This document shows positions 16,441-25,460 of a DNA stretch of 64,000 nt, piece by piece; within the stretch, counting starts at the first letter, position 1, and the number at the start of each line of letters is the position of its first letter. This DNA is from Verrucomicrobiota bacterium (lineage in GTDB: Bacteria; Verrucomicrobiota; Verrucomicrobiia; Opitutales; Opitutaceae), in assembly GCA_019510185.1 (NCBI GenBank), contig JAEKKV010000013.1:62001-126000 (forward strand). The letters run 5' to 3'. The position numbers and the translations under genes were made by a program. The notes under the pieces were generated by a model that did not search any database, was not told the origin of the DNA, and was given only the letters and a program-made list of their open reading frames with translations.

Positions 16441-16501
16441 AGCATACGCGGACTGCCTCTTCGTAACTATGGGGCCTTACCCTAATGGGGCCTTACCCTA
16501 C
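16441..16501 (-). promoter_or_regulatory. Promoter of BON gene with two tandem TGGGG-N3-TACCC boxes
   Basis: On the plus strand, TGGGGCCTTACCCTAA (16470-16485) is followed directly by TGGGGCCTTACCCTAC (16486-16501), a 16-bp tandem repeat. Read towards the gene, the proximal box is followed after exactly 23 nt by TATGCT (16446-16441), a -10-like hexamer. The start codon is 13 nt further on, so the mRNA leader would be only a few nucleotides long. The same geometry appears before the autotransporter and the response regulator. Confidence 0.6.
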
Positions 16502-16556
16502 CTTCAGACGGTGGCGGGAGAAATTTCCGGGCCGGCGAGCCGGAGTCGATCTACGA

Positions 16557-17930
16557 TCAATTTTTGGCGCCAAAGGGCATCCAGGCCTGGACCGTCGTGC
16601 CTTTGCCGGTGGTGGACACGACGCTGAACCAGCCGCCGACCATCTCCACGCGCTCACGCATGCCGACCATGCCGAGCCTTTGCATGCCTTTGGTCGATGT
16701 CAGGCGCGCCATCGCGAAGCCTTTTCCATTGTCCGCAATCGCCAGGCACACTCCGTCCGTGGCTTTGACAATGGTCACTTTGATCACGCTCGCACTCGCG
16801 TGCTTGGCCGCATTCACGAGGGCTTCCTGCGTGACCCGGTAAAGCACCGTCTGCTTGTCGTTATCCAAGTCGTCTACGTTTGTTAACGCCGTGAATTCAA
16901 TCCGCCGTCCCTTTCTCTTGGGAAATTCGGCGATGTGGGCACGGAGCGCCGGGATCAGTCCAAGGTCGTCCAGCGCCGACGGACGCAAATCGCGGGCGAA
17001 CCGATGCACGATTCTCACCCCTTCCGTCACCAGCCGCCGCAAGGGCGCGATCGTCCGTCCGATCTGCGTCGGCCTGCGCATCGCGGTCCTGGCAAAGATC
17101 GCCATGTGCACGTCGATGCCCACGAGAAGCTGGCAGATCTTGTCGTGCAGTTCGCGGCTGATCTCCTTTCTTTGCTTTTCCTCCACCAGCAGTAGCTGAT
17201 GGGTCATCTGGCGTAACCGCTCCTGCAGCTGGCGTGCTTCTTTCAGCGATTTGAGGGCGTCTTGTTCGCTCTTTTTCAGGATGGCTTCCGCAGCATGACG
17301 CCGGGCGATTTCCGCCGCCAAATGCCGGTTCGTGACCGCAAGCTTGTCGGCGCGGCCCTGCGCCTCCTCCGCGCGCTTGCGGGCCGAGATGTCGATGACC
17401 GCGACCCGGCACCATTTGCTCGCGCCGGCATCCGTTGCGGCCGACATGGCCTGCAGGTCCGCCCAGAATGAGGGACGTCCGTTCCGCAGGAGCAAGGCCT
17501 CGCAGACCTTTTTTTTGTGTCCGGAAAAAATGCCTTCAAGAAAGAGCGGAAAGGTCGCCTGACTCTGCGGCGCCATGAACACTTGAAACCGTCTCTTTGC
17601 CAGTTGCGACCGCTCCACTCCCAGCAAGGCGGCCCCCGTCAGATTCGCCTCGAGGACAGTCCCGTTTTCATCGATGGAAAAATATCCCACCGGCGCAAAA
17701 TCGTAGAGATCCGTGTAGCGATCCAGGTTCGCGTCGACCGCTTGTTTGGCTTGCTGGAGTTCCTCGTTTTGCAGCTCCAGCTCGATTTGATGGACCTGCA
17801 GTTCATGCAACATCCGTCGCGTGTCGGCATGGGTTTCGACGCGCAGATCCTTGACCGGCTGCTTGCGCAGACGGGTTTCGGCCCGGCGGCGCAACTCGCC
17901 GCCGACCGCGGAGGAGGGGCGCTTTTTCAT
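16557..17930 (-). CDS. PAS-containing NarL/UhpB-type sensor histidine kinase
   Basis: A 457-aa soluble-looking kinase. The N-terminal coiled segment (HELQVHQIELELQNEELQQA) leads into a PAS domain (about 70-190, DLYDFAPVGYFSIDENG), a second coiled coil, then HisKA_3 with the phosphoacceptor His in SRELHDKICQLL (about residue 262). An HATPase domain follows (ADNGKGF, RLGMVGMRERVEMVGG). Such kinases pair with LuxR-type response regulators; the only one nearby is at 27959-28645. The start overlaps the stop of the CheB-CheR fusion gene by 4 bp (ATGA), so both are coupled. Confidence 0.9.
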   Translation of the reverse strand: MKKRPSSAVGGELRRRAETRLRKQPVKDLRVETHADTRRMLHELQVHQIELELQNEELQQAKQAVDANLDRYTDLYDFAPVGYFSIDENGTVLEANLTGAALLGVERSQLAKRRFQVFMAPQSQATFPLFLEGIFSGHKKKVCEALLLRNGRPSFWADLQAMSAATDAGASKWCRVAVIDISARKRAEEAQGRADKLAVTNRHLAAEIARRHAAEAILKKSEQDALKSLKEARQLQERLRQMTHQLLLVEEKQRKEISRELHDKICQLLVGIDVHMAIFARTAMRRPTQIGRTIAPLRRLVTEGVRIVHRFARDLRPSALDDLGLIPALRAHIAEFPKRKGRRIEFTALTNVDDLDNDKQTVLYRVTQEALVNAAKHASASVIKVTIVKATDGVCLAIADNGKGFAMARLTSTKGMQRLGMVGMRERVEMVGGWFSVVSTTGKGTTVQAWMPFGAKN

Positions 17931-20683
17931 GCCTTGGATTTCCCGCCGACACCGCTCTTGGGCTTACCTTTGGGCTGCAAGCGCAAGAGCGCGGCCTCCT
18001 GCACCGCCGATTGCTTGACGAGATGGCCGTGCTCGGTGCGCAAGTCCGCCTCCACTTTTTTGGAGGCGGTGATGTCGGCGTAGGTGATGACCACGCCGTC
18101 GATCCGGTTGTCCGTCGTGCGATAGGGCATGACTCGCACCGTGAACCAGCGGCCGTCCTTGGATGCGATCGCCCGCTCCGAGAAAACGAGCGTCCGCAGC
18201 ACTTCGTGCGCGTCCGCGACCAGCGTGGGATAGAGCAGATCGGAGGCGAGGTCGGTGATCGGCCGGCCCACGTCGCTGGCGATGAACTTGATGATCGTCT
18301 TCGCCTGCAGGGTGAACCGCCGCACGTGGAGATCGTTGTCCAGAAACACGGTCGCGATGTCCGTGCTGTTGAGCAGGTTTTTCATGTCATTGTTCGCGCC
18401 GGAAAGCTCGTCGAGCTTGGCCTGCAGCTCGGCGTTCACCGTCTGCAGCTCCTCGTTGAGCGACTGCATCTCCTCCTTGGAGGTCATGAGTTCCTCGTTG
18501 GTGGATTGCAGTTCCTCATTGGTGGACTGGAGTTCCTCGTTCATCGACTTGAGCTCTTCCTGCGAGGTCTGCATCTCCTCGCGGCCGGCCTGCACCTCTT
18601 CGCGGGCGCGGAGCAATTCCAGCTGCAGATGCTTCTGCGCCCCGCTGCGGGAGCGCGGTTTCCCTCCCGTGCCGGCCGGGTGGATCTCAACCGGGATGGC
18701 CGAGTCGGAAAACACGATCAGCACCATGCCGAACAGCTCCTTGGGCTCCTCAAGCGACTGCACCATGATATCCACGCTGCGCGCGCCTGGAGAGGCGTCG
18801 CCCTTGATGCCGCGCACCGTGATTACGCCTTTTTTGCGGTGAATTTTCTGGAGGGCGCTGGTCAGGTCGTAGCGCAGGCCCTCGCGGGCCATGGCGATGA
18901 CGTTCCAGTTGGCCTTGCCGGCCGCCGGTTCCAGGTATTTGCCGGTGCGGCCGCTGATGTAGAGGATGTCGCCTTCGGCATTGACGAGCACCGCCGGCGG
19001 CGCAAACCGCGCGTGCAGCAACTGGTCCGCCAGCGACTGGAGGCTCGCCGGGGGATTGGCCGTCGCCCGCGGCGCGTCGGGGCGATCCGTGCGGCCGGGC
19101 ACGAACACGGCGGGAAAATCCACCGAGGTGCTCAGGATGCCGGCGTCGGCGCGCTGGAAAATCCGCTCCTTGAGCGCGAGCGGGGTGAACAGGTTGGAAA
19201 AGCTTCCGATGCTCTCCGCGCTGCCGAGAAACAGCACGCCGCGGGCGTTGAGGCTGTAGTGAAAAAGCGGGAAGAGTTTTTTCTGCAACTCGGGCGTCAG
19301 GTAGATGAGCAGGTTCCGGCACGACAGGATGTCGAGCTTGGTGAACGGCGGATCCATGATCAGGTTCTGCGGGGCGAAAACCACCATCGAGCGGATTTCC
19401 TTGTTCACACGGTAGCCGGCTTCTTCCTTCACAAAAAACCGGGCGAGGCGGGCGGGAGACACTTCGGCCGCTATGGTTTTCGGGAATAATCCATGACGCG
19501 CCTTGTCGATGGCGTCCTTGTCCAGATCGGTGGCGTAGATCTGCAGCGAGAGATTGTGAACCTTGAGGTGTTTCGTTGTTTCCACGAACGCCATCGCCAG
19601 CGAGTAGGCCTCCTCGCCGGTCGAACAGCCGACCACCCACGCGCGCAACACACCGCCGGCCGGCCGGTCGGCCAGCAGCGGCGGCAGCACGTTTTTGACA
19701 AGTTCCTTCCAGGCCGGAGTGTCGCGGAAAAAGGCCGTCACGCCGATGAGCAGTTCCTTGAAAAGAATGTCCAGCTCCTGGGGATTTTCCTGCAGATACC
19801 GGACGTAGTCGTCGATGCGCGCCAGCTGGTGGATGCCCATGCGCCGCTCGACGCGACGATGCAACGTGCTCCGGCGATAGAGCGTAAAATCGTGACCGGT
19901 GCGGGAGCGCAGCAGGATGACGATTTTCTCCAAGGCGCCCTGGGTTTTTCCCTCCAGCGGCTGCTCCGCCTTGCCGATTTTCGGAACATGTCTCCGGTAG
20001 GTGATGAGTTTTTCCGGCAACTGATCGGCGGGGGCCACGATGTCCGCCAGCCCCGCATCCACGGCGCTGCGCGGCATCGCGTCGAATTTCGCCGAGGCCG
20101 GTTCCTGCACCAGCACGAGCCCGGCTTGTTCCTTGATCGCCTTGAGGCCGAGCGTGCCGTCGCTGCCCATGCCCGACAGGACGACACCGATGCTGCGTTC
20201 GCGCTGATCCTCGGCCAGCGAACGAAAAAAGGAATCGATCGGCAGGCGCAGTCCGCGGGGCGCGACCGGAGTGAGCAGGTGCAGCGTGCCGTGCAGGAGC
20301 GACAGGTCGTAGTTGGGCGGGATCACATATACGCGGTCCGGCCGGATGCGGATGCGATCGGTCACCTGCACGACCTTCATGGCGGTCGCGCGCTGGAGCA
20401 GATCGGGCAGCATGCCCTTGTGGGTGGGGTCGAGATGCTGGACGACGACAAACGCCATGCCGCTGTTGGCCGGCACGTGTTCAAGGAACTGGGTCAAGGC
20501 CTCCAGGCCTCCGGCCGAGGCGCCGATGCCCACGATGGGGCACGCGTGTTCGGCCGTCCGCTTGCCTTGAGGCGAAGAATGGGGGGCAGACTTCGCCGCA
20601 GCCGCCGGAGTTGAACGACGCTTCTCCGGCTTGGGGGAAATGGGTTTTTTCAAAGTGCGGGTGAAGTCCTTCTCCGAGAACAT
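17927..20683 (-). CDS. CheB-CheR-coiled-coil-PAS fusion protein
   Basis: A 918-aa cytoplasmic fusion. The CheB methylesterase domain shows the triad elements GIGASAGG (Ser), VVVQHLDPTH (His) and LSGMGSDGT (Asp). The CheR methyltransferase domain has VGCSTGEEAYSLAM for S-adenosylmethionine binding and DILSCRNLLIYL. A Glu-rich coiled coil with heptad-like repeats (EELQSTNEELQSTNEEL) follows, then a PAS domain ending in TYADITASKKVE. No CheB receiver domain is present. No chemoreceptors or CheA are in the window, so the targets are unknown. An in-frame GTG at 20713 is an alternative start; neither has a clear ribosome site. Confidence 0.9.
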   Translation of the reverse strand: MFSEKDFTRTLKKPISPKPEKRRSTPAAAAKSAPHSSPQGKRTAEHACPIVGIGASAGGLEALTQFLEHVPANSGMAFVVVQHLDPTHKGMLPDLLQRATAMKVVQVTDRIRIRPDRVYVIPPNYDLSLLHGTLHLLTPVAPRGLRLPIDSFFRSLAEDQRERSIGVVLSGMGSDGTLGLKAIKEQAGLVLVQEPASAKFDAMPRSAVDAGLADIVAPADQLPEKLITYRRHVPKIGKAEQPLEGKTQGALEKIVILLRSRTGHDFTLYRRSTLHRRVERRMGIHQLARIDDYVRYLQENPQELDILFKELLIGVTAFFRDTPAWKELVKNVLPPLLADRPAGGVLRAWVVGCSTGEEAYSLAMAFVETTKHLKVHNLSLQIYATDLDKDAIDKARHGLFPKTIAAEVSPARLARFFVKEEAGYRVNKEIRSMVVFAPQNLIMDPPFTKLDILSCRNLLIYLTPELQKKLFPLFHYSLNARGVLFLGSAESIGSFSNLFTPLALKERIFQRADAGILSTSVDFPAVFVPGRTDRPDAPRATANPPASLQSLADQLLHARFAPPAVLVNAEGDILYISGRTGKYLEPAAGKANWNVIAMAREGLRYDLTSALQKIHRKKGVITVRGIKGDASPGARSVDIMVQSLEEPKELFGMVLIVFSDSAIPVEIHPAGTGGKPRSRSGAQKHLQLELLRAREEVQAGREEMQTSQEELKSMNEELQSTNEELQSTNEELMTSKEEMQSLNEELQTVNAELQAKLDELSGANNDMKNLLNSTDIATVFLDNDLHVRRFTLQAKTIIKFIASDVGRPITDLASDLLYPTLVADAHEVLRTLVFSERAIASKDGRWFTVRVMPYRTTDNRIDGVVITYADITASKKVEADLRTEHGHLVKQSAVQEAALLRLQPKGKPKSGVGGKSKA

Positions 20684-20742
20684 CGGATCCGGCTTCGCCC
20701 TTAGAAAATCCACGGACTTGCGAAGAGTCGAGCCTGCTCGGT

Positions 20743-20770
20743 GGCTGGTGATGATCGATCATCACCAGCC
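20743..20770. repeat. Perfect 28-bp palindrome without spacer
   Basis: Left arm GGCTGGTGATGATC (20743-20756) is followed immediately by its exact reverse complement GATCATCACCAGCC. It lies 59 bp upstream of the ATG of the CheB-CheR gene and 86 bp downstream of the terminator of the next gene upstream in the sequence. A dimeric-protein operator or a cruciform-forming site is the likeliest reading. There is no T-run. Confidence 0.6.
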
Positions 20771-20853
20771 CGCATTGATCGTTCTCGCGAGGCCGGTTCC
20801 GTCGCGCAGCAAATCCGGCCCCGGGAGCTTTTGGGCGATCACAAAGCGGGCGC

Positions 20854-20885
20854 AAAAAAGCCTCCGGGGGAATCCCGGAGGCTTT
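20854..20885 (-). terminator. Rho-independent terminator of the autotransporter gene
   Basis: Perfect 12-bp stem AAAGCCTCCGGG / CCCGGAGGCTTT with loop GGAAT, followed on the minus strand by T residues (A-run 20854-20859). It begins 20 bp after the autotransporter stop codon. Confidence 0.88.
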
Positions 20886-20905
20886 GGGGCAATCGTGAAG
20901 GACGA

Positions 20906-23900
20906 TCAGAAGCCGATGGAGACGCCGGCGCGCCATTCGCCCATCACACGGGAGATGCCGCCGGATTGGACGGTGACATCGGTGTAGAGGGCGGTGCTGG
21001 GGCTGAGGGCGAGGTCGAAGCCGGCGCCGAGGAGGACGCTGTCGCGCTGGGGCTTGCGGGTGGTGATGGCGTAATTGGTGCCACCAAACGCGGCGTCCAT
21101 GGTGCGCTGGTCGTCGCTGAGCTCGTGGAGCCAGGCGGCGCGGACATGCGGACAGAACATCATGGTGCCGAGCTTCAGGCCGAGGGAGCTGGAAACGCCG
21201 AGCTGGGTGCGGAGCGATTTGGCGGTCTGGTTGCCCACGCTGTTGTTGAACGCACCCGCTCCGGTCTCGTTGAAACCGTTGGCATCCCAGCGGGTGGCGA
21301 GAACGCCGGCGAAGGGCGATACGGTGACGGGGCCGCACGAGAAGTTGCGGCCGCCTGAGATGTCGGCGAGCCACGTGTGGCCGTTGGTCTTGGACGAGGC
21401 GACGGCGGCGGTGCCGGGGAACACGATCGAGCGGGTGGACTTGTATTTCTCGAAGCCGGTGGCGAGCACGGCGTGCGCGAACCACTGGTCCTGGGTCCAG
21501 GCGGCGCGGAGGCCGAACATCTTGTCCTTGATGTTGGTCTCGCTGCCAGCGGAGCCGAGGCCGGAGGAGGTTTCGGTGTATTCAAAGAAACCGCCGAGGG
21601 TGAGGTTGGCGCCGATGGCGTAGTTGCCGCCGACGAGGCCGCCGTTGGTGTCGTAGTTGGTGGTGTCGACGTCGGCGTCGCCCTTGGTGCTCCCGCGGAG
21701 CTGGCTGGCCTCGAAGTAGAGGTTCACATGGCCGGGGGCCGTGTAGTCGTTCCGTGAGAGGCGATCGGTGAGCGAGGTGGCGTGGGTGAAAGCGATGTCG
21801 GACCAAACCTCGTAGCCTTGGGGTGAGAGGGCGTTGAGGGCGGCGGGCATCTGGCTGGCGAGCGGCACCAGGTTCAGCGCGGCGGTGATGGCCGGATCGA
21901 GCTGCGCGGCGTTGGCGACGGCGACTTGGTTGGGCGTGCCGGCGAAGGTATTGAAGGCCGTTTGGGTGAACGAGACGGTCACGTCATTGGCGTTGTAGGT
22001 TACGAGGCCGGTGAGGGCGGCGCTGCCGGTGACGGTACCGAACGTGCCGGCCACACCGCCGCCGGCGGTGAGGATCTGGAAGGACTGGCCGGCGGGGTTG
22101 TAGCCGCCGAGGAGGTCGATCTGGAGGGTGCCCGCCAGCGTGGCGTTGCCGGTGATGAGCAGCTGGTCAAAGGAAGCGGCGGAGGCGAACTGCATGATGA
22201 GGGTGCCGCCCGGGCCTTGGGTGAAGTTGCCCGTGACGAGGATGGTGCCAGGGGAGAAACCGGGGCTGACCGTGCCGTTGTTGATCAGATCACCGTTGAT
22301 GGTGCCGTTGCCGCCGAGGAAAGCGCCGGAAGCGACGGTGGTCGTGCCCGCGCCGCCGTTGATGAACAGCGAGCCGGCCTGGAGATCGATCAGGGCGCTG
22401 GTGGTGTTGGCCAGGGTGAGGGCGCCGACACCTTGCTTCTCGAGCGTGCCGATGCCGGTGATGTTGCCGCCGTAGGTGGCGGTGGTCGTCTGATTGAACT
22501 GCAGCGTGCCGGGGGCGGCGATGGAGATGTCGCCGTTGGTCGGCAGGGACGCGACGCTGCCGACGAGGGTGCCGCCGTTGACGGTGGTGCCGCCGGTGTA
22601 GGTGTTGGCACCGGTGAGGGTGGTGGTGCCCGAGGTGTTGGTGAAGGCGCCGGGTCCGGTGAGGACGGCATTCACCGTGCCGCCGGTGGAGGTGTAGGAA
22701 ACACCGGTGAGGGTGCCGTTGTCGATGGTGCCGCCCCCGAGGGTGACCGCGCCGACCGTCTGGCTGGTGCCGCCGAGATCAAGGGTGCCGCCGTTGACCG
22801 CGAGAGGGCCGGTGGTGTCGCCGAGGGTGCCGAGACCGGAGACAATGAGCGTGCCGGCCGAAACCGTGGTGCCGCCGGTGTAGGTGTTGACGCCGGTCAG
22901 GGTGAGCGTGCCGGTGTTCTGTTTGGTGACCGTGCCTGCGCCGGAGATCACGCCGCCGTAGGTGCCGGTGGAGGGCTGGTCGAAAATCAGCGCGCCGGCG
23001 GTGCCGGTGCTGTTGCTGTCGATCAGGCTGATGTTGCCGTTGGTGGGCAGATTGACGCTGCCGGCGATGAGGGTGCCGCCATCGACGATGGTACCGCCGG
23101 TGTAGGTGTTGTTGCCGGTGAGGGTGACGGTGGTGTTGAAGATCGTAAGGGTGGCGGGGGGAAAGCTGGGCTTGTCGGCGCTGCCGCCATCCACGGTCAC
23201 GCCGGAGGTGTTGTAGAGCGTGCCCGGAGTGAGGACGACGCTGGAGCCGCCCTGGGTGTAGGTGCCGTCGGAGCTGAGGAGTACATAGCCGGAGAGGTTG
23301 CCGCTGGAATCGAGGCCGCCGGCGAGGTCGCCGTTGCCGGGCCCGCCGAGAACATCGAGGGTGGCGGTGCCGTCAAACGAGACGCCGGCCAGGGCGAGCG
23401 CACGGCCGCTGGCGGAGCCGGTGGCGGGGACGGTGGTGCCGAAGGTGATGTCGGTGCCGGCGAGATAATTGCCCGCGATGATGTTGGTGGCGCCAAAGGT
23501 GAAGGCGGTGCCGGCGTTCCAGAAGAGGCCGTTGTCCTTGCCGCCGTTGGTGCCCAGATTGATGAACTGGACCTGCGCGTTGGCGCCGGTGGTGAGCGAC
23601 GTACCGATGTTGATCACCCAGGTGACGTTGTTCTTGCCCTGTGCATCCAGGGTGAGGACGCCGTTAAGGGAAAGAGAGGCCGCGACGTCGAACTTGTAGA
23701 CGCCCGGGGTGAGGATCTGGGTGGCGAGATCGCCGCCGTTGACGCCGGTCAGGTTATTGGCCGGCGGGGACGCCATGGCGTTCAGGGTGTTGCGGGCGGT
23801 GATGAGGTCGTTCAAGGCCTGGTTGACGATTACGCCACCCAGGATGGTTGAGCCGTTGACGATGGTTGCCGGGGGGAAGCCGGAGATGGAGGCGGCGGCA

Positions 23901-24079
23901 CCGACGTTGCCGTTGGAAAACACGTCGGGACCGGCGCCGGCCACGGTGACCGAGGTGCCGCCGAGCAGCACGAAGTCCTTGGCCGTGAGCAGGAGGGATT
24001 GCGCGGTAAGAGCAGGCGGAGCGAACAGCAGCCCGGCGAGGGCCACGAACGGAAGGTGCTGGAGTTGTTTTAGGTTCAT
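20906..24079 (-). CDS. Autotransporter with N-terminal DUF3494 (ice-binding-like) domain
   Basis: A 1057-aa outer-membrane protein. The signal peptide (LPFVALAGLLFAPPALTAQS) is followed by an N-terminal region resembling the DUF3494 ice-binding/adhesin fold: LGGTSVTVAGAGPDVFSNG, ILTPGVYKFD, LTLDAQGKNNVTWVINIG, FWNAGTAFTFGATN and GRALALAGVSFDGTATLD. The middle passenger holds several autotransporter-associated beta-strand repeats (LTGVNTYTGGTTVSAGTLIV, LTGANTYTGGTTVNGGTLV). About the last 270 residues form the translocator barrel, ending in the terminal Phe of GVSIGF. It would display the head domain at the cell surface. ATG at 24079 gives a proper signal peptide; its promoter carries the TGGGG-N3-TACCC box. 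Confidence 0.9.
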   Translation of the reverse strand: MNLKQLQHLPFVALAGLLFAPPALTAQSLLLTAKDFVLLGGTSVTVAGAGPDVFSNGNVGAAASISGFPPATIVNGSTILGGVIVNQALNDLITARNTLNAMASPPANNLTGVNGGDLATQILTPGVYKFDVAASLSLNGVLTLDAQGKNNVTWVINIGTSLTTGANAQVQFINLGTNGGKDNGLFWNAGTAFTFGATNIIAGNYLAGTDITFGTTVPATGSASGRALALAGVSFDGTATLDVLGGPGNGDLAGGLDSSGNLSGYVLLSSDGTYTQGGSSVVLTPGTLYNTSGVTVDGGSADKPSFPPATLTIFNTTVTLTGNNTYTGGTIVDGGTLIAGSVNLPTNGNISLIDSNSTGTAGALIFDQPSTGTYGGVISGAGTVTKQNTGTLTLTGVNTYTGGTTVSAGTLIVSGLGTLGDTTGPLAVNGGTLDLGGTSQTVGAVTLGGGTIDNGTLTGVSYTSTGGTVNAVLTGPGAFTNTSGTTTLTGANTYTGGTTVNGGTLVGSVASLPTNGDISIAAPGTLQFNQTTTATYGGNITGIGTLEKQGVGALTLANTTSALIDLQAGSLFINGGAGTTTVASGAFLGGNGTINGDLINNGTVSPGFSPGTILVTGNFTQGPGGTLIMQFASAASFDQLLITGNATLAGTLQIDLLGGYNPAGQSFQILTAGGGVAGTFGTVTGSAALTGLVTYNANDVTVSFTQTAFNTFAGTPNQVAVANAAQLDPAITAALNLVPLASQMPAALNALSPQGYEVWSDIAFTHATSLTDRLSRNDYTAPGHVNLYFEASQLRGSTKGDADVDTTNYDTNGGLVGGNYAIGANLTLGGFFEYTETSSGLGSAGSETNIKDKMFGLRAAWTQDQWFAHAVLATGFEKYKSTRSIVFPGTAAVASSKTNGHTWLADISGGRNFSCGPVTVSPFAGVLATRWDANGFNETGAGAFNNSVGNQTAKSLRTQLGVSSSLGLKLGTMMFCPHVRAAWLHELSDDQRTMDAAFGGTNYAITTRKPQRDSVLLGAGFDLALSPSTALYTDVTVQSGGISRVMGEWRAGVSIGF

Positions 24080-24091
24080 GAGTGGTGGACA

Positions 24092-24136
24092 TACATACTC
24101 CTCATGCACCCCGGTAAATATGGGGTGTTACCCGTA
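24092..24136 (-). promoter_or_regulatory. Promoter of autotransporter gene with TGGGG-N3-TACCC box
   Basis: Box TGGGGTGTTACCCGTA at 24121-24136 (plus-strand reading). Towards the gene, 23 nt separate it from TATGTA (24097-24092), a -10-like hexamer, and the start codon is 12 nt beyond. No Shine-Dalgarno is visible. The rest of the intergenic stretch (24137-24272) is more AT-rich and shows no gene. Confidence 0.55.
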
Positions 24137-24272
24137 GGGATGAATACATCTGCTCTCATGGAGACGGCCGGCGCGTCTTTTCCGGTAAGGGCGACGAGAC
24201 GCGAATCTGTATCAAATTATATGTGACACCAGATTTCTGCCGCCGGTTTTATTTCGGCCGGCCGGCACTTGT

Positions 24273-25460
24273 CTACAGGGGGACGCTTACGGTTATTTCC
24301 GTGCTGGTGCCGCGTTCGGATTTGATCACGAGGGTGCCGCCCACGTAGGCCGCCCGCTCCAGCATGCCGAGCAGACCAAGGCCGACCGGTCCCTTTGTTC
24401 TGTCGGTATGCCGGCTGGCATCGAAGCCGAGCCCGTCGTCGCTGATCACCATCTCCACGAAACCGTCCTGCGGTTTCAGGCTTACGGTGACGTGGCGGGC
24501 GCGGGCGTGCATCTCCACGTTTCGCAACGCGTCCTGAAAGATCCGGTAGAGCGCCAGCTTCGTGTCGGGCGTCAGCCGAGCGGTCAGCGGGAGGCAGACC
24601 AGTGTGAGCGGCACGCCCGTGCGCTCCGTGAACTCCTCGCCTGTGGCGCGCAGGGCGGCGGCCAGTCCCAGCTGGTCGAGCACGCTGGGCCGCAGGTTGC
24701 GCGAGATGCGCTCCACTTCCCCGGCCGTTTGGCCGATCACCCGACGAAGTTCCTCCGCCTCTTTTTTCACCGGGCCGTCGCGGGCCGAAAGGCCGGCCGC
24801 CAGCGCCTGACTGATAAAAAGGGCCGCGCAGAGGCTTTGGGTAACATTGTCGTGCAACTCAAGGGCCACGCGTCCGCGCTCGGCTTCCTGCACCTGCACC
24901 ACGCGCTGCGCCAAGGCGCGCAGTTGCGCCTCGTTCCGGCGGGACTCCGTCATGTCGGTGACGACCATGCTGATGGTCACGTGCGCAGAGCCGACCTTGG
25001 CCATTTTTTGGATGGAGATTTGGACGGGCAGGCGGGAGCCGTCCTTCGCGATGAGATGCACCTGCAGCTTGGAGCCGGTGTCGGCGGCCTGTTTCATGCG
25101 GGACTTGAGGGAGGCGCGGTTGGCGAACGAAAGAAAGCGGCGGAAGGAGCTGCCGGTCACCTGCTCCAGCGGACAACGGACCATGCAGGCAAAGCTGTGG
25201 TTGGCGTAGAGGATCGTCTTGTCCGCGGTGAGCGTGAGCGCGCCTTCGTTCATGGATTCGATGAGCACGCGATAGGCGTGTTCGGCGCCGGCCAGGGTGA
25301 AGACTTGCGGGCCTTTTTTTCCGACGCCCAACACGGTGTCCACTTCGCCGTTGCGGATGGCGCGGATGGTTTCGTCGGCCGCGGCAAGGCGGGCGCGGAG
25401 CTTGGCGAGCTCGCGGGAGGGCGCGGTGCGTGCGGGAACCGGTTTGCGGGTGGCTTTCAA
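24273..25460 (-). CDS. PAS-containing NarL/UhpB-type sensor histidine kinase (kai operon)
   Basis: A 395-aa soluble kinase, last gene of the operon. An N-terminal coiled segment (SRELAKLRARLAAADETIR) leads into a PAS domain (about 60-170, ending in VVTDMTESRRNE), then HisKA_3 with the phosphoacceptor His in ALELHDNVTQSL (about residue 203) and an HATPase domain (ISDDGLGFDA, GLGLLGMLERAAYVGG). Its start overlaps the stop of the second KaiB gene (ATGA). The likely partner is the LuxR-type regulator that opens the same operon; KaiB/KaiC could modulate its activity, as KaiBC does for SasA in cyanobacteria, but this is inference. Confidence 0.9.
   Translation of the reverse strand: MKATRKPVPARTAPSRELAKLRARLAAADETIRAIRNGEVDTVLGVGKKGPQVFTLAGAEHAYRVLIESMNEGALTLTADKTILYANHSFACMVRCPLEQVTGSSFRRFLSFANRASLKSRMKQAADTGSKLQVHLIAKDGSRLPVQISIQKMAKVGSAHVTISMVVTDMTESRRNEAQLRALAQRVVQVQEAERGRVALELHDNVTQSLCAALFISQALAAGLSARDGPVKKEAEELRRVIGQTAGEVERISRNLRPSVLDQLGLAAALRATGEEFTERTGVPLTLVCLPLTARLTPDTKLALYRIFQDALRNVEMHARARHVTVSLKPQDGFVEMVISDDGLGFDASRHTDRTKGPVGLGLLGMLERAAYVGGTLVIKSERGTSTEITVSVPL

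Noticed and set aside
18011..20614. Two long plus-strand frames antisense to the CheB-CheR fusion
   Set aside because: His/Arg-rich shadows; the minus strand carries full CheB, CheR and PAS motifs.
21926..23851. 641-codon plus-strand open frame antisense to the autotransporter
   Set aside because: Gly/Ala/Glu/Val-rich shadow of a repetitive GC-rich gene; no domain-like sequence, while the minus strand gives a complete autotransporter.
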